64,000 nt of DNA from Armigeres subalbatus (lineage: Eukaryota > Arthropoda > Insecta > Diptera > Culicidae): positions 427,861,240 to 427,925,239 of the forward strand of contig NC_085140.1 in assembly GCF_024139115.2 (NCBI RefSeq), given 5' to 3'. Positions 1 to 11,379 of the stretch are shown here, piece after piece (the first letter of the stretch is position 1; every line of letters begins with the position of its first letter). The position numbers and the translations under genes are program-made. Below the pieces are notes generated by a model that saw nothing but the letters and a program-made list of their open reading frames with translations, had not been told where the DNA came from and searched no databases.

Positions 1-1480
1 TGCTTTTTTTGCTAGGACCGTTCTCGCGCCTGACCCAGTTTTACGGGAAGTTTTCATTTATTTCGTTGCAATTGTCGACAAGTATCGATCATCGACAGTC
101 ACGCAACCAAGTTCTCGACAGACGACGACGACACGGTTCTAAATGACTCAAGCGGCTAGTTGTGCGTTCAGCCTAGCAGAACAAATGGCTCCGTTGAAGG
201 CCTTCCCCGACCACAAAGTTAGTGACGAGTAGGTTTTTTTTTGCGTTATATCAGCTGGTTGCGACTCGAAATCAGATGTTTGCCGGCGCCGGCCAATGAC
301 AATGATCACAACCTGTTCCACTATTGCACCGCCGCGCTGACCGTGATAGTGACTTCTGTGTTCGGTGTCGAGGCGAGGTGTAACATTCTCATCATGAGCA
401 GCGGTCTCTCGCCGTTGGCTGCCGCCAGTTGACACGACAGTCGTCGCGTAACTTTTAGCTTTGTTCGAATGCGGCCGATTAAATTGCTCATGAGTTTTTA
501 ATTATTCACTTCCCTGCCGAAAAAAAAACTGAACGATGCTTACGGTCTACAGGTGATACCATTTAAATAAAACTGAATCATTCTTGTGTGATGAAGGTTC
601 CGCAGAGTTCGCTCTGCTAAGCCGGAAACGGGTAGTGCACACGATTGACCTAAATTCGAGAGCGCGTGGAAATCGCTACAGCTCAAGCAGGCAGATGACC
701 AAGGTTCTCCGCCGCCCCGGTGCGTGGTTCGTTGATACTGCGTGTAACTACCTACGAATGGTCAGTTCAAGCACCTGTGATGAATGATGGTGATGTAGTT
801 GAACTTTCTACTGGTGGATATTTAACGAACCATAGCTCGAGATTTGCGATAGGACATGTATGTAGTTGATTGTAGAGTAGAAATAAAAAAAGAAATTGCA
901 GACTTTGTTCAATGAACTTTTAAGGATACCGAAATGTTTTGAACGAAAAAATTGAAATAATTAAATTACGAAATTGGAGATAAAATATGCCAAGTTTTTT
1001 CAATTGTATGAAAGTTACGGAGTTTCAAAATATCGAATTTATGAAATAAGTAAATTATGAATTTGTGAAATTATAAAAACGCGAAAGCACAATATTATGA
1101 AATTTCTAAATTACGATATCACGTTATTACGCAAACAGACATTGCGAAATTCCCACCTCGCAGTTTTGTGTTCATAGGAACTACCATAGCTATAAACAGC
1201 AAGGTTCCTAAGCCATTTTATCATTTTATATACGTGTTCCATCTGAAACTTGGCTTGCTTGTTATTAGCATTTCATCAGTTATCAATTGAAAACTTTGCT
1301 CTGCCTGCCTATGCATGAGAATGTTTCGAAAACGTTTCTTATCCAAAACGTCTTATACCGGAACGAAAATCAACCTTGCCATGTCTGGATGAACAATCCT
1401 ACGCCCTTGGAAATCTAATTTAATGAATTTCGTAACGCAAGTACGTAATATGAAAGAAAATTGTATAATCAAATAATATC
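1..1480. other. AT-rich non-coding sequence, nothing identified
   Basis: No coding region or repeat could be supported here. The first 800 bases have more balanced composition and look low-copy. From about 880 the sequence becomes a run of degenerate 'aaattacgaaattg'-type words, which suggests decayed simple sequence. Short open frames (for example 584-787) show no recognisable domain. Confidence 0.5.
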
Positions 1481-1494
1481 TTAACTTGGAATCC

Positions 1495-1850
1495 ACTGCA
1501 CAGACCCAGTACCCGAGTAGACCAAAATAGCTCAATAATATCAAATTTTTATAAGATAGCAAAATGAGATATGGACTGGACATGATTGATATAAGAGATA
1601 AAAGATCAGACGACAATATCAATATTTTGCACTAAAATATCATGAGGATATCAAGATATGTTATTTGTAATAAGTGATCGATATCAAGTGCCATTAGTTT
1701 GTTCTTATCCATAGCATATTTTGATATTTAAATGATATTTCGATGCAAATTTTTGATATTGTTGCCAGTTCTTTTATCTCTTATATCAATCAAGTCCATA
1801 TCATGTTTTGTTATTCGGTTCATGGCTTCTGCCTGGGTAGTTTTATCAAC
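1495..1850. repeat. Imperfect foldback (inverted-repeat) element
   Basis: The left arm at about 1559-1661 reads in reverse complement at about 1716-1806. The shared core is GATTGATATAAGAGATAAAA on one arm and its complement TTTTATCTCTTATATCAATC on the other, with flanking matches around 'gatatggact'. The arms are separated by about 55 bases and differ at scattered positions. This is the structure expected of an old MITE or foldback element. The element ends and target duplication are not clear. The open frames over the right arm (1732-2039) are by-products of the repeat. Confidence 0.55.
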
Positions 1851-1869
1851 TGGTCGGGGTTCTACCAAA

Positions 1870-3420
1870 CCGCACCACCAAGGAAAACGGAAGTCATTTC
1901 ATATCAATTCATACCTGCATTTGTTGTAGGATATCATCAGCTATGGGGTTGTGTGATATCCGATACGATTTGTGATCAATTGAATCTGTTAAACAAAAGC
2001 TTGAGCATAAAAAATGGGATGTTTTTTTGTTGGCGCTAGGGGCGATTTGGAAGAACTCCGGCCAACAACTGATCAATGAATTCCTATTATTTTGCCCCTT
2101 CTGGCTCTACATTTTTCAAACTTTTGTATTTCTGTATCAGTATCTGTACAGAATATAGTTCCCACAAACACAAAAAATTAAAAAAAAAATGACTGAAAAA
2201 TGGCTTAAAAAAATGTCGTATATGTTTAATCCAATTCCTTAATCCAGCGATTATTTTCATTTTAATTCCTAATATTTCTATGTTTCAGAAATCATAAGTT
2301 ACAATGGATTAAAACTTAAAATATGAAAACTAAAAAATTAAAACTATTTCCGATGTTGTGAAATTACGATTAATGTGAATTTAAGCAATAAGGTGCAATC
2401 GAAACGAAATTGAAAATCTGCAGAATTGCGCAAATTAAAAAACGAAATTACGAGATTGCGCAACATATCGTACCATATTACACTGTGGTGAAAAGCGTAC
2501 CTGTTTACTAAGGCTGCTTGTTACGCCAGACGAAAAAAAACTTTATTGAAGAAAAAGTCCACGACAAACCAAATGGTGTGGTGTTTTGCATTATGCCCGA
2601 TTTTCCTCAAAAAAAAAAAAAACTTGGTGCGCAAAATAAAGCACACTCATGGTTTAGGAACTTGTGTAGAACCTATTTGCTTGCAACAACTTGCATTCGA
2701 CGGAGAATCGTTTCCCATTGTTTCTTAATGAAAAAACCAGATCGGTCTATAAGATCAATAGTTATAGCCAAAATACGATTTTTATACAATAAACACGATA
2801 AGAAAATCTCATTCAAGTTGTTTAATATATATAATGCACGAGAAAGGCACAAATACCGCTAGGTGGATTCATGACGATTTTTCTATGAAAGGTATGATTT
2901 AAAGTCTATCGCGGAAGGCATTTCCATGATTCCTGACGCTAATTGGTGAACATTCCAGCCCTGGATTGTAGTTGAAAATGGCTCTTTTGCTCAATTTTCT
3001 ATTAAAAATGTTTTTTTTCTATGACATCTATAATTTTAAACCTATTGCGGTTAGCTATTTATGTTTCCTGATGCCAGTTTTGTAGCGAATACGTCTATTG
3101 GAATTAATTAACAGTAGCTCAAACTGTAATTGTATTTGGTTAAATTGGGTTTTTAGGGGTATTGAGATTATTACATATGTTGAATCTATCTTAAAAACTG
3201 AGCCCAAATCCAATATTTCATGAAGAGCACGGGAACTATTTTAAATCAATTTCGAAAAACCTTCATCCAAAACAATTCTGTGTGACATTCTTTGTATTAA
3301 GCATTTTGTATCAAATCTCGCATTCAAACCGATCAGAGAATGTCATACTATCATACATATGTCATACCGCATAGCATAAAACGTGGATTATGATTGCCTT
3401 TGGTCGCGTCGTTCCTCATC
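1870..3420. other. AT-rich non-coding sequence with one repeat relic
   Basis: No gene is visible. Near 2836-2868 the words 'cgagaaaggca' and 'gctaggtggatt' match one end of the elements at 29118-29535, 59705-60062 and 61700-62012, so a terminal relic of that family is present. The open frame at 2518-2862 is built on A-runs and has no domain. Confidence 0.45.
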
Positions 3421-3424
3421 TGGT

Positions 3425-3605
3425 AAATAGTTCAGATGGTTAGCGCGTCAGTCTAGATGTGCTAAGTGTGGAGGGTCCGGGTTCAATTTCCGTCTTTGAC
3501 CGATTTTTTTGTATGGTTGCTGAGGTTGTCGAAGTATACAGCATTTCACTCTTCGATGGGGGAGTGTAAAATTAGATTCAATGTAGACACTAACACATAA
3601 CCAGT
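3425..3605 (+). mobile_element. tRNA-derived SINE-like repeat
   Basis: A pol III A-box-like segment (TAGTTCAGATGGTTAGCG, near 3431) is followed about 40 bases later by a B-box-like segment (GGGTTCAATTTCC, near 3479). The body has no cloverleaf of a functional tRNA, so this is a tRNA-related SINE head rather than a gene. It continues into an AT-rich body with no clear end. It differs from the Feilai-type copies elsewhere in the window. Confidence 0.5.
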
Positions 3606-3654
3606 TCTTATTTTCTCGTGACCGGAGACCTAATGCAAGGGCCAGCCGTTTACT

Positions 3655-3935
3655 TAAGGTCTGAGGCAGTCTTCACGAAAACATGAGCGGCGCTGAGCTT
3701 GAGTGCTGTTTTTGCAAGTTCATGTTCATCCCGAGCGCGCGTTCTCCTTCAAGCTCGTGTTCACCATCAGCATCGAACATGGGTGCGGAAAATGAACGCG
3801 GTGCGGCTCAGCTCAGGCTCGAGCTCAAGTTCAAAACTTGGGCTGTGTGTTCAGGCTGTGTGCTCATCCAGCATGCTGTGTGCTCAGACTGTGTGCTTAG
3901 GCTGAGAACTGAGGCTGTGAGAATAAGTTTTGGGG
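3655..3935. repeat. GC-rich repeat rich in 'gagc/gttca' words
   Basis: The segment opens with TTAAGGTCTGAGG, the same terminal word found at 33359 and, inverted, at 10961-10974. It continues with many 'gagct', 'gttcatg' and 'gctcag' words. A similar texture occurs at 5560-5780, so the two are probably diverged copies of one element. Open frames at 3683-4132 follow from this composition and show no protein domain. Confidence 0.35.
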
Positions 3936-3939
3936 CGAG

Positions 3940-5540
3940 CGCGATGCTTTACTATTATGCCGCACGTTTCGTATTCGCCATAGTTGAGCGGCATAGCAAA
4001 AAAAAAAACGAATCGGAGCTCGTAGATGCAAACAAGTTATGGTTTCAGCATTTGCATTTGCGTGCGTCAAAACGGGAAAAGAATCAAAACGTTCCCAAAA
4101 GTACCCATTCTGCGTGGCCCTTTAGTATGTGAAAAGCAAGCGTGTTATGTTTTATAGTTGAAAATAATCCAAAACGTGAAGCAAACTAACTTTAAAATGA
4201 AAATTTAGTTTGTAAGCAAAGATGGTACATAACATTATTGTTTCTATTCAGCTTCATTGAAAGAATGAAACTCAATTGGGGAAACAAATGAAATATAAAA
4301 TCTTCCTAAAAAACAAAAACATAAAAAGTGTACAATAAACGGATAGTCAATTGATTGCCAGTATATTCATTGTGTTTGCTACATAAGATACACAAAACAC
4401 ATGTATACAGTGGCAGGCATAGAAAAGCCTCAATTATAACGGTTACTTTAAATGCTAAAAGAGAACCCTTAGTTGAAAACAGGTTAAGTTGCAGTTGAAA
4501 TGTGGACCAATAGACCAAAAAATGTTTCGATATTGTAGACTGTGTGTCAACTTACTTTGTTTTCCACAAACCCTCAACAAATTGTGTTGAACATATAGAA
4601 TTGTTTTTTTTTTCTTTGGTAGGTAGATACATAGTAAAGCACGTGAGTTATATACATAAAATATACGATCCATATTTGATTATTTGAACATGTTTTCCGA
4701 TGATGTACCTTGATAATGACTGAAGATAAAAAAAATCACGGATTACAAAACCGTCCTCCAATATCGTAAACTTTAGCGGCATTTTAAAATATAACCGCGT
4801 TCCTACTCGCTTGAATCTAATACAATGAGGTCGGTCTTTGCGAGGGGAATACGTTCCACGTACATCCGCGTAAAACAACTTTGTGAAAACAATCGCGTAG
4901 AAAAACGGCGTAAATGTCTAAATTCGCTTAAAAAATCAAGTGATTTATGCAATCCGCTTAAAAAGCAACCCAAGTATACACATTCATAACACAATTTTTC
5001 ACTTGTGTAAAGATAAGTCAGTGCAAGTAGTGCGACTTTTAAAGGAAATTACATAAAACTTAAAGCTCTCACCTTTTTCAAAGTCGAAAAAAATTGTACA
5101 GGAAAGCAACCGAAAGAATTTTTGAAACTCTTCTCAACAAGTTTATTCAATTACAAATGGTTAGAAGCACGGGGTTGGACTTTTCTTATGCTTATGTTTT
5201 TCGTAGAATGTCCTTATACTCTGTCATTGAGGATATTTCAAATATCTACGCGCATAATAAGATGATAAATAAGTTCCTTTTTAACTTTACGAACAAAGTA
5301 TCATCGAACGATTGAAATTCAATTAGGGGAACTGTATCTCCATCTCACTGTACATATATCAATCTCATCGCTAAACAAAGAAATACGGCACCAAATTCGT
5401 CGATTCTTTTTGTCAACATGCGTGCTCACTGCTAAAAAAAATCACAAAAATAATAAACAAACCAAATTCATTTCCATTGCTTTGTTTTTGATGGGATGGA
5501 AATAGGAGCTCCCCTATATAAAACTAGAGTTTCAACACCA
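3940..5540. other. AT-rich non-coding sequence
   Basis: No gene found. Around 4795-4990 there are loosely repeated 'cgcgtaaaa / cgcttaaaaa' words, a degenerate tandem texture. The overlapping short frames on the minus strand at 4306-4994 lack a domain, shared frame or coding-like composition. Confidence 0.4.
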
Positions 5541-5559
5541 AAATGCTAAGCCAAGCCAA

Positions 5560-5780
5560 CCAAGCAATGTCTGTTGATTGTAACCGATGTTTTGTACCGT
5601 GCTCAAAGCGACGCTCACATCAATGTTCGAGCGCCGCTGTGAGCGCGGTGCAAAACATGAGCATCCAGCCTACGCTCGGGTTCATGCTCATTTTTACGAG
5701 TGCACGTTCGAGCCCGAAGCGAATGTTCATTCGAGTGCGGCAGCACGGATAAACATTTGCGCGGGGCTGCACCTTGAAGA
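5560..5780. repeat. GC-rich repeat similar to 3655-3935
   Basis: This is a GC-rich island with self-complementary words (for example 'gtgctcaaagcg' and 'gagcgcggtgc'). It ends directly at the dispersed repeat beginning at 5780. Small frames on both strands arise from the repeat composition. Confidence 0.35.
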
Positions 5781-6175
5781 CTGGTCTGAGGGAAGGGTTT
5801 TCCGTTAAAAAAGCACGTGGCAGAACTCTCTGAGAGAGCAAATTGCCCAATTCAGCCCGCCAGAATGACGCTATCAGTGTCGTCAAAATTATTTCATCAT
5901 TATGCAATTTACAATTGCTTGAGAATTTGCCGTAAGCGGAGAAGAAAAGGAATTGGCAACAATGCGGAAGAAATTTATCACTCTTGCAGTGGTTCGGCGA
6001 GAGAACAGCAGCAGCACCGACCAATCACGCAATGAGGAAATCAAAATAAACAAATTCCAGCTGGTTTTGGAAAATGAAAACATGAGCCGTTTCTAGAACA
6101 AAATTAGGAAATATCGTGAGAGGATTTCTGTACAAGGTTTCCACAAAAGCTTTGAAAACAATTTGGGTGCTGGTG
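5780..6175 (+). repeat. Dispersed repeat, copy A (pair of 33361-33767)
   Basis: About 390 bases, starting at GGTCTGAGGGAAGGG, align colinearly with 33361-33767 in the same orientation with scattered substitutions and small indels. Both copies share the words 'gaattggcaacaatgcggaa' and 'gagaacagcagcag'. Neither copy holds a conserved reading frame across the whole length. The family is unidentified, and the shared start suggests a transposed unit. Confidence 0.7.
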
Positions 6176-6309
6176 CACTGCCAAAAAGATCTATATAAGA
6201 TATATGTGTCGCCATTATAAATTTTTGCAATAGCTCCATTCTAATATAATCGATATAAAACCACACATAAATTAAATAATTGCTAATTCGAGACCACACA
6301 TAAAGTTTA

Positions 6310-6695
6310 TTTGGATATACAGGGGTTAGGCAAAATGATTGAGATAGGCAAAATTTGGTCCAAATTCAAATCCTTATAACTTTTTGAAAAATTGATGAAT
6401 TTGGACAAAACCGGAAGCATTCGACGGCAAATTTAGTCAAGATTTAGGAACATGCACGGTCACGAATACTGGCCACCGGACACCGGAGATGTTCCGGATT
6501 TTTTCTGCCACTCGTATTTTTGTGTGGTTTGAAGTTACATCGATGAACAATATTTTCCTAGAAACTAGATCTTATTGAAAATTGAATGCGGGTGATTGCG
6601 CTAAGATCCGTTGAAAAACATCCGAGATATGGCCATTTCAGTAAACCTGGTTCCGGATACTATGGTCAATTATGTATATCCTTCCAATCACGTAT
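6310..6695. other. Possible transposon terminus and unclassified sequence
   Basis: At 6320 the words 'caggggttaggcaaaatgat' and 'gagataggcaaaat' look like the end of a DNA transposon, but no matching inverted end was found in the window. The rest of this stretch shows no feature. Confidence 0.25.
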
Positions 6696-6699
6696 ATAT

Positions 6700-7137
6700 T
6701 ATCCGGTACCATATCAATATTGGTATCAAGCTTCAAGATTTTTCATGGAGATGCTTCAGGAAGCATATGCAGGACGATCAGTTGCCTTGACCACTCTGTA
6801 GTAGGTTCCAGGTGCCCCGGAGGAAGTGGCCAATTTGAAAAACGTTCAGAACCCTATCAATATGGGTATCAAACTTCAGGATTTTTCATGGAGATGCTTC
6901 AGGAAGCATATTCAGGACGGCCAGTTGCCCTGACCACTCTGTAGTAGGTTCCAGGTGCCCCGGGGGAAGTGGACAGTTTGAAAAACTTTCAGAACCCTAT
7001 CAATATGGGTATCAAATTTCAGGATTTTCCATGGAGATGCTTCAGGAAGCATATTCAGGACGGTCAATTGCCCTGACCACTCTGTATTAGGTTCCAAGTG
7101 CCCCGGGGGAAGTAGCCAATTTGAAAAACGTTCAGAG
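6700..7137 (+). repeat. 143-bp tandem repeat array, left part
   Basis: About three units are present. The word 'agaaccctatcaatatgggt' recurs at 6848 and 6991, a spacing of 143 bases. Each unit ends with '...tgccccgggggaagtggccaatttgaaaaacgttcag'-like sequence. The same unit resumes at 10019 and 10162 (again 143 apart), beyond an inserted element. The array was therefore continuous before the insertion. Frames read through it are not genes. Confidence 0.85.
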
Positions 7138-7934
7138 TAAGCATATGCGGTATTTCGAAAAAATTCGTTTCAGGTGGTTCGAAACGAAATTCCGCGGAAT
7201 TTCGCGGAATTCGAGCATGGCGAAATCTGATTTCTTGATTTCGTTTCGTTTCGTAAAATAACAAAAATTTCGCAAGAAAAAAACCAGCTTTTCACGAAAT
7301 TTAACGGAATTCCGCGGAATTTCGAAACAATTTTAAACTTAAACCATACTTTATATTAGCAAAAAATTTGGCTGCGCCGCTGAACTATTTTCAAAACTTT
7401 ATGTTATACATTTTTTTCTATTAACGCTTACTTCTTTTTCTTCAATGGTTCTACATTCCAACTGGAACTTGATCTGGTTTTCAACTTAGTATTCCATTAG
7501 CACTTCCTCAGTGATTAATTGAAAACTTTTCTATGTCCGCCATTGCATGGGTATGTATCTTGTGTGGCAAGTACAATGGGTACACTATGTCCAGTGTGTC
7601 GAGAAAGTTTCCAACCCGAAAACATCTTTGACCAGACCAACAATCGAGCTCGCCATCTCCGGATTGGCAATCCTACGCCTTTGCTCGCATAGTTATATTT
7701 GCGATGCTTACTACATAACCCCATTCCGAGTCGACAAATACGTATTTAGTTTTCTTCTATAAAACGTCTTCAGTATTTTGTTAGAAATATCTAACAGAAA
7801 ACGAAAAGTATCTTCAACTATTCTATCCTATTTGTGTAGAAGTAACCAGATATGAATCAGATCAGTATAAAATTGTCAAAGATGCAAAGTCGTGTCGTGG
7901 ATTCCAAGGGGCCTTTTTTCAGCGCCTCTTATTA

Positions 7935-9305
7935 ATAACCGATTTCTTCACCTCCACTTCGGCCTCAAACCAGGTTAAGGGACATGGGTAAGCACCGCTT
8001 AAAAGTTTTTTTTCCTTGTCGAGTATATTTTTTAATCACTGTGACAATTTTTTTGATTTATTGTAATATATTCCTCTTTATTTCTAGCCATGTCATTATG
8101 GCGTATCGCTATTGGAAGTGATCGCTATTGTTTGACTAACCGCTTCTCCCCAACACGGCTCAGCTTTTCGAATGAAATGCACCACCGAATTGGGATTTGT
8201 TCTACCAAGCTCAAGTGGTTCTATAAGCCCCTTGGTGACGAACTTTTGTCTTGTTCGAAAAATTTCCGGACAACGGCATAATAGATGCTCTGAGTCTTCT
8301 TTTTCTATGTCACAGAAGCGACATAGATCATTTTGAAGTGTCCCTATAAGCTTCAAATGATATCGACTCGCACAATGACCTGTAATGAGACCGTATAAGT
8401 GCTTAGGTTTCTTTTAGATAATTCTAAGATGTTGCGAGTCATGGAAACATTTGGAGTGATAAAGCGTTTCGATTGCCTGGCATTAGTTGCGTTCCTAAAA
8501 TTGGTTTCTATTTTCATAAATTCCCATACCTTCATACGAAGAGAAGAAGTTGGTAAGCTGCAAAAAGGTTCAAACAATTTTTGGAGGGACTGAATGCATT
8601 CCCAAACTTCTTTTGAAGTGCATGTTGCCAACTTTAGAGCATTCAAAGCTGCTTGGCTATCGGACATTATGCATATATTTGAGTGTCTGTAGTTCCTACG
8701 CAAACATATTACTGAACACTCTAGAACTGCGTGAACTTCCGCTTGGAATAAGTTTTTTAGAATGCTAAGATGACCCTTAAGGTCACCTCCTAAGAGGTTT
8801 TCGGATCTTCTGATCCTCAAGGCAATCTTTTCAGCTTCAAATTGTACAATTTGATGCAGAGGAAGCATGTACAGTAAAGCATTTAGTGCACTCGATGGTG
8901 TACTGCTCATTGCACCTGTAATTGAGATAGTAGTTTCATCTGAGCATTCTTCTCTCTCGTCTTTGGCCACCAGACCAACGAACCGTAGGTAATTCTTGGT
9001 TTTACTATAGCTGAATATATCCAATGGATCATTTTCGGCTTAAGTCCCCATTGCCTACCAAAAGTTCGTTTACTAATCCATAGAGCATTTGTCGCATTAT
9101 TATTGTTAAGTTTGCTATCAAGAACTACGCCAAGAAATTTGACTGTATTTGAAAGTTCCAATCGTCTACCTTTCAATATCATGTTGTTCAGTGAGAATTT
9201 CCTCCTACCCGTGAAGGGCACAATAGTGGTTTTGGAAGGATTTACCCTCAATGCTTCTCTATCGCACCACGTGGGGACCGCTTAAGAGTTAAGGCCCTAA
9301 GGAAT
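7935..9305. repeat. MITE (same family as 20878-20990) split by a non-LTR insertion
   Basis: The left piece (about 7938-8005) carries 'atttcttcacctcc', 'aaaccaggtt' and 'atgggtaagcaccgctta' in the same order as the reverse complement of 20878-20990. The right piece (9277-9305) carries 'accgcttaagagttaaggccct'-like sequence, matching the remaining end. The 1.27 kb between them is a retrotransposon insertion. Confidence 0.55.
8006..9276 (-). pseudogene. 5'-truncated non-LTR retrotransposon fragment: RT thumb, RNase H, C-terminal zinc knuckle
   Basis: The minus strand encodes the end of a retrotransposon polyprotein in several frames. At 9251-8907 it reads like the region just after the RT active site (residues 'FLGVVLDSKLN', then 'WGLKPKMIHWIYSAIVKPRI'). 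At about 8664-8641 it has an RNase H-like 'SDSQAALNAL'. At about 8310-8250 it has a CX2CX8HX4C knuckle ('CRFCDIEKEDSEHLLCRC'). A T-run at 8006 is the poly(A) tail on the other strand. Flanking ACCGCTTAAAAG (7994-8005) and ACCGCTTAAGAG (9277-9288) form an 11/12 target duplication. The RT catalytic core is missing through 5' truncation, and frames shift between domains, so it is dead. RNase H suggests the I/LOA/R1-like groups, and the exact clade is unresolved. Confidence 0.8.
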
Positions 9306-10014
9306 AAATTGACTGTAAGCACATGACCGGCATCATTATTGGAGATGAATTGGAAATTTCCGAAGCAAGTGAAAAACTTTTTTTTTATCCAGAGTAGATT
9401 ACACCCAGTTCTTTTTTACACGGTTGGTTTTTACTCGATTACAACCTTTAGCGTCAATGAAACTTTGAGTTAACCCTATGAAAAAATTTAAAACAAAATT
9501 AAAGAAAATTCAGGTGAAATTAGGTTTTTAACGAAATCTTAAAGCAACGAAAAATCAAACAATTTCCATATTTTCATATACTTACTAATATAAAACTGAA
9601 CTGATTGATCAGATTCGGGAGAACACGCTCCATGTATTACTTTGAAAGCCGCACAAATGCTGGGGTATTGCCTTATTGCCAATTGTATATAAACGGGAAC
9701 GAGGTGATTTATCACAGACTACTTCTTCTCTTATTATAACTCTATTTATCGCAAAACAGTTATTTGACTTTGAAAAGTAAAATCGAAATTCCGTACATAA
9801 TATAAAACCAATTTAATAAAAATTCCGCGGAAAAAAAATTAAATTTCGTTTCGTTTCGATAAATTTCGAATTAAATGGACCCTGATTTCGTATCGTTTCG
9901 AAGACTCGAAAGTAAATCTATAATTCGTTTCGTTTCGTTTCGAATCAACATAAACATTTTAAATTTCGTTTCGTTTCGTTTCGTTAGGAAAAAGTGTGTT
10001 ATCGCATACCCTTA

Positions 10015-10266
10015 GTTCAGAGCCCTATCAATATGGGTATCAAACTACAAGATTTTTTATGAAGATGCTTCAGGAAGCATATTCAGGATGACCAGTTGCC
10101 CTGACCACTCTGTAGTTGGTTCCATGTGCCCCGGGGGATGTGGCCAATCTGAAGAACGTTCAGAACCCTATCAATATGGGTATCAAACTTCAAGATTTTT
10201 CATGGAGATGCTTCAGGAAGCATATTCAGGACGGTCAGTTGCCCTGACCACTCTGTTGTAGGTTCC
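10015..10266 (+). repeat. 143-bp tandem repeat array, right part
   Basis: This is the continuation of the array at 6700-7137 after the hAT insertion. Units start at 10019 and 10162, and the second is cut off at about 10266, where a 10-bp simple repeat begins. Confidence 0.85.
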
Positions 10267-10269
10267 GAA

Positions 10270-10400
10270 GGAATTTGTCTTATTTGTCTTATTTGTCCTA
10301 TTTGTCTTATTTGTTCTATTTGTCTTATTTGTCTTATTTGTCTTATTTGTTTAATTTGGCTTATTTGTTTGATTTGTCTTATTTGTCTTATTTATTGTCA
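10270..10400 (+). repeat. 10-bp tandem simple repeat (ttgtcttatt)
   Basis: About a dozen copies of 'ttgtcttatt' and close variants ('ttgtcctatt', 'ttgttctatt') occur in tandem. The Tyr/Leu/Ser-rich frame over it is a repeat artefact. Confidence 0.9.
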
Positions 10401-11088
10401 ATTGTTTATCTCATCTCATTCCTATATTTGATTTCAATTTATATATTTGGTATCTCGTGTTCACAAATAGGAATACGCTTTTTTCTAGTGTCACGCTAGA
10501 TACAAAGTTGATCGCTCTCATCGCTTCTTTCCTGCCGTGCGTCACAAGAAAATATGCTGTTGGCTGCTCTCCCGAAATGGTAACTTTTGTATGGAATTTG
10601 AAAAACTTGGTTGAAGTAAAAAGAGCTTCCTGCGAAATTTATTGCGGTGACATATACTTTTTATTACACCAAAATGATCGTTGGAAAAATTCAAAACTTT
10701 TGTCAGTTGGGTTTTGCGAAATTCGGTTCCTTTGTGCCTCAAATCATCGGAGAGAGGTACTGAGAAGCGAAAATTTCAGTTGTACAATAGTTCAGTATTT
10801 AGAGCTTAATTCAAATTTGGGAAATAGTAGGTCCATGAAATTTTGTAGGAACATTCCTTGATAAATTTCAAAGAGATTGTCAGTTGGGATAAGCGAAATT
10901 CGTTCCCAATTCCGAGTTATAGACATTTTAGTACGAAAATAGCGCTCTACCGCGAGAGAGCTTCCCTCAGACCTTAATACAATATGTGCATATGTCGCAA
11001 ATTATGGCAAACTGTACGCGAAGCTAATGCGAGATTGCAATAAAATGTTCCAATCTCTGGTTGGGTGTAATAATTTCGCGTATTGAAC
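10401..11088. other. Unclassified sequence ending in an inverted 'TTAAGGTCTGAGG' terminus
   Basis: No gene recognised. A 134-codon plus-strand frame (10457-10861) has no domain. At 10961-10974 the sequence 'ccctcagaccttaa' is the reverse complement of the terminal word at 3655 and 33359, so this may be the body of a related transposed unit. Confidence 0.35.
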
Positions 11089-11102
11089 ACCCCTAACTTG
11101 AT

Positions 11103-11365
11103 AAGAAAATTATTTTGAGCTTTTTAGTGGAATGTTTTCACCTGTCATAAGACGAGTTTATACAATCCCATTGAATTCCACCACTTAATTGTAACTTGAC
11201 AGATACGTATTTCGACCTCAAAAGTAAGGCCGTCTTCAGTGTCTCGTACGTCAAGTACGAGACACTGAAGACGGCCTTACTGTTGAGGTCGAAATACGTA
11301 TCTGTCAAGATACAATTAAGTGGTGGAATTCAATGGGATTGTATAAACTCGTCTTATGACAGGTG
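11103..11365 (+). mobile_element. Hairpin element with AT-rich tail, copy 1 (263 bp)
   Basis: A 14-bp direct repeat, ACCCCTAACTTGAT, flanks it exactly (11089-11102 and 11366-11379). The element starts with the tail AAGAAAATTATTTTGAGC and continues to 'tagtggaatg'. It then becomes a nearly perfect palindrome of about 220 bases: CTGTCATAAGACGAG on the left is mirrored by CTCGTCTTATGACAG on the right, and the centre lies near 11252. The tail has no inverted partner, so the ends are asymmetric. There is no coding capacity. The same design recurs at 35860-36112, 38044-38193 and 39969-40150. Confidence 0.85.
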
Positions 11366-11379
11366 ACCCCTAACTTGAT

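Larger units (their letters stand above)
7138..10014. mobile_element. hAT-type non-autonomous transposon, 2877 bp, inserted into the 143-bp array
   Basis: An exact 8-bp direct repeat, GTTCAGAG, flanks the element (7130-7137 and 10015-10022). The element ends are inverted: TAAGCATATGCG on the left, TAAGGGTATGCG on the right read in reverse. An 8-bp target duplication is the hallmark of the hAT superfamily. Subterminal regions on both sides are packed with 'tttcg' and 'ccgcggaat' words, possible transposase-binding repeats. No transposase-like frame is visible, so it is non-autonomous. It carries a small MITE (about 7935-8005 plus 9277-9305) that is itself split by a non-LTR fragment. The superfamily assignment is inferred from the duplication length and ends. 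Confidence 0.75.

Noticed and set aside
3431..3495. A functional tRNA gene
   Set aside because: A- and B-box words are present, but there is no matching acceptor stem or anticodon arm.
10275..10499. A membrane-protein-like frame rich in Leu, Ser and Tyr
   Set aside because: It is the translation of a 10-bp simple repeat.
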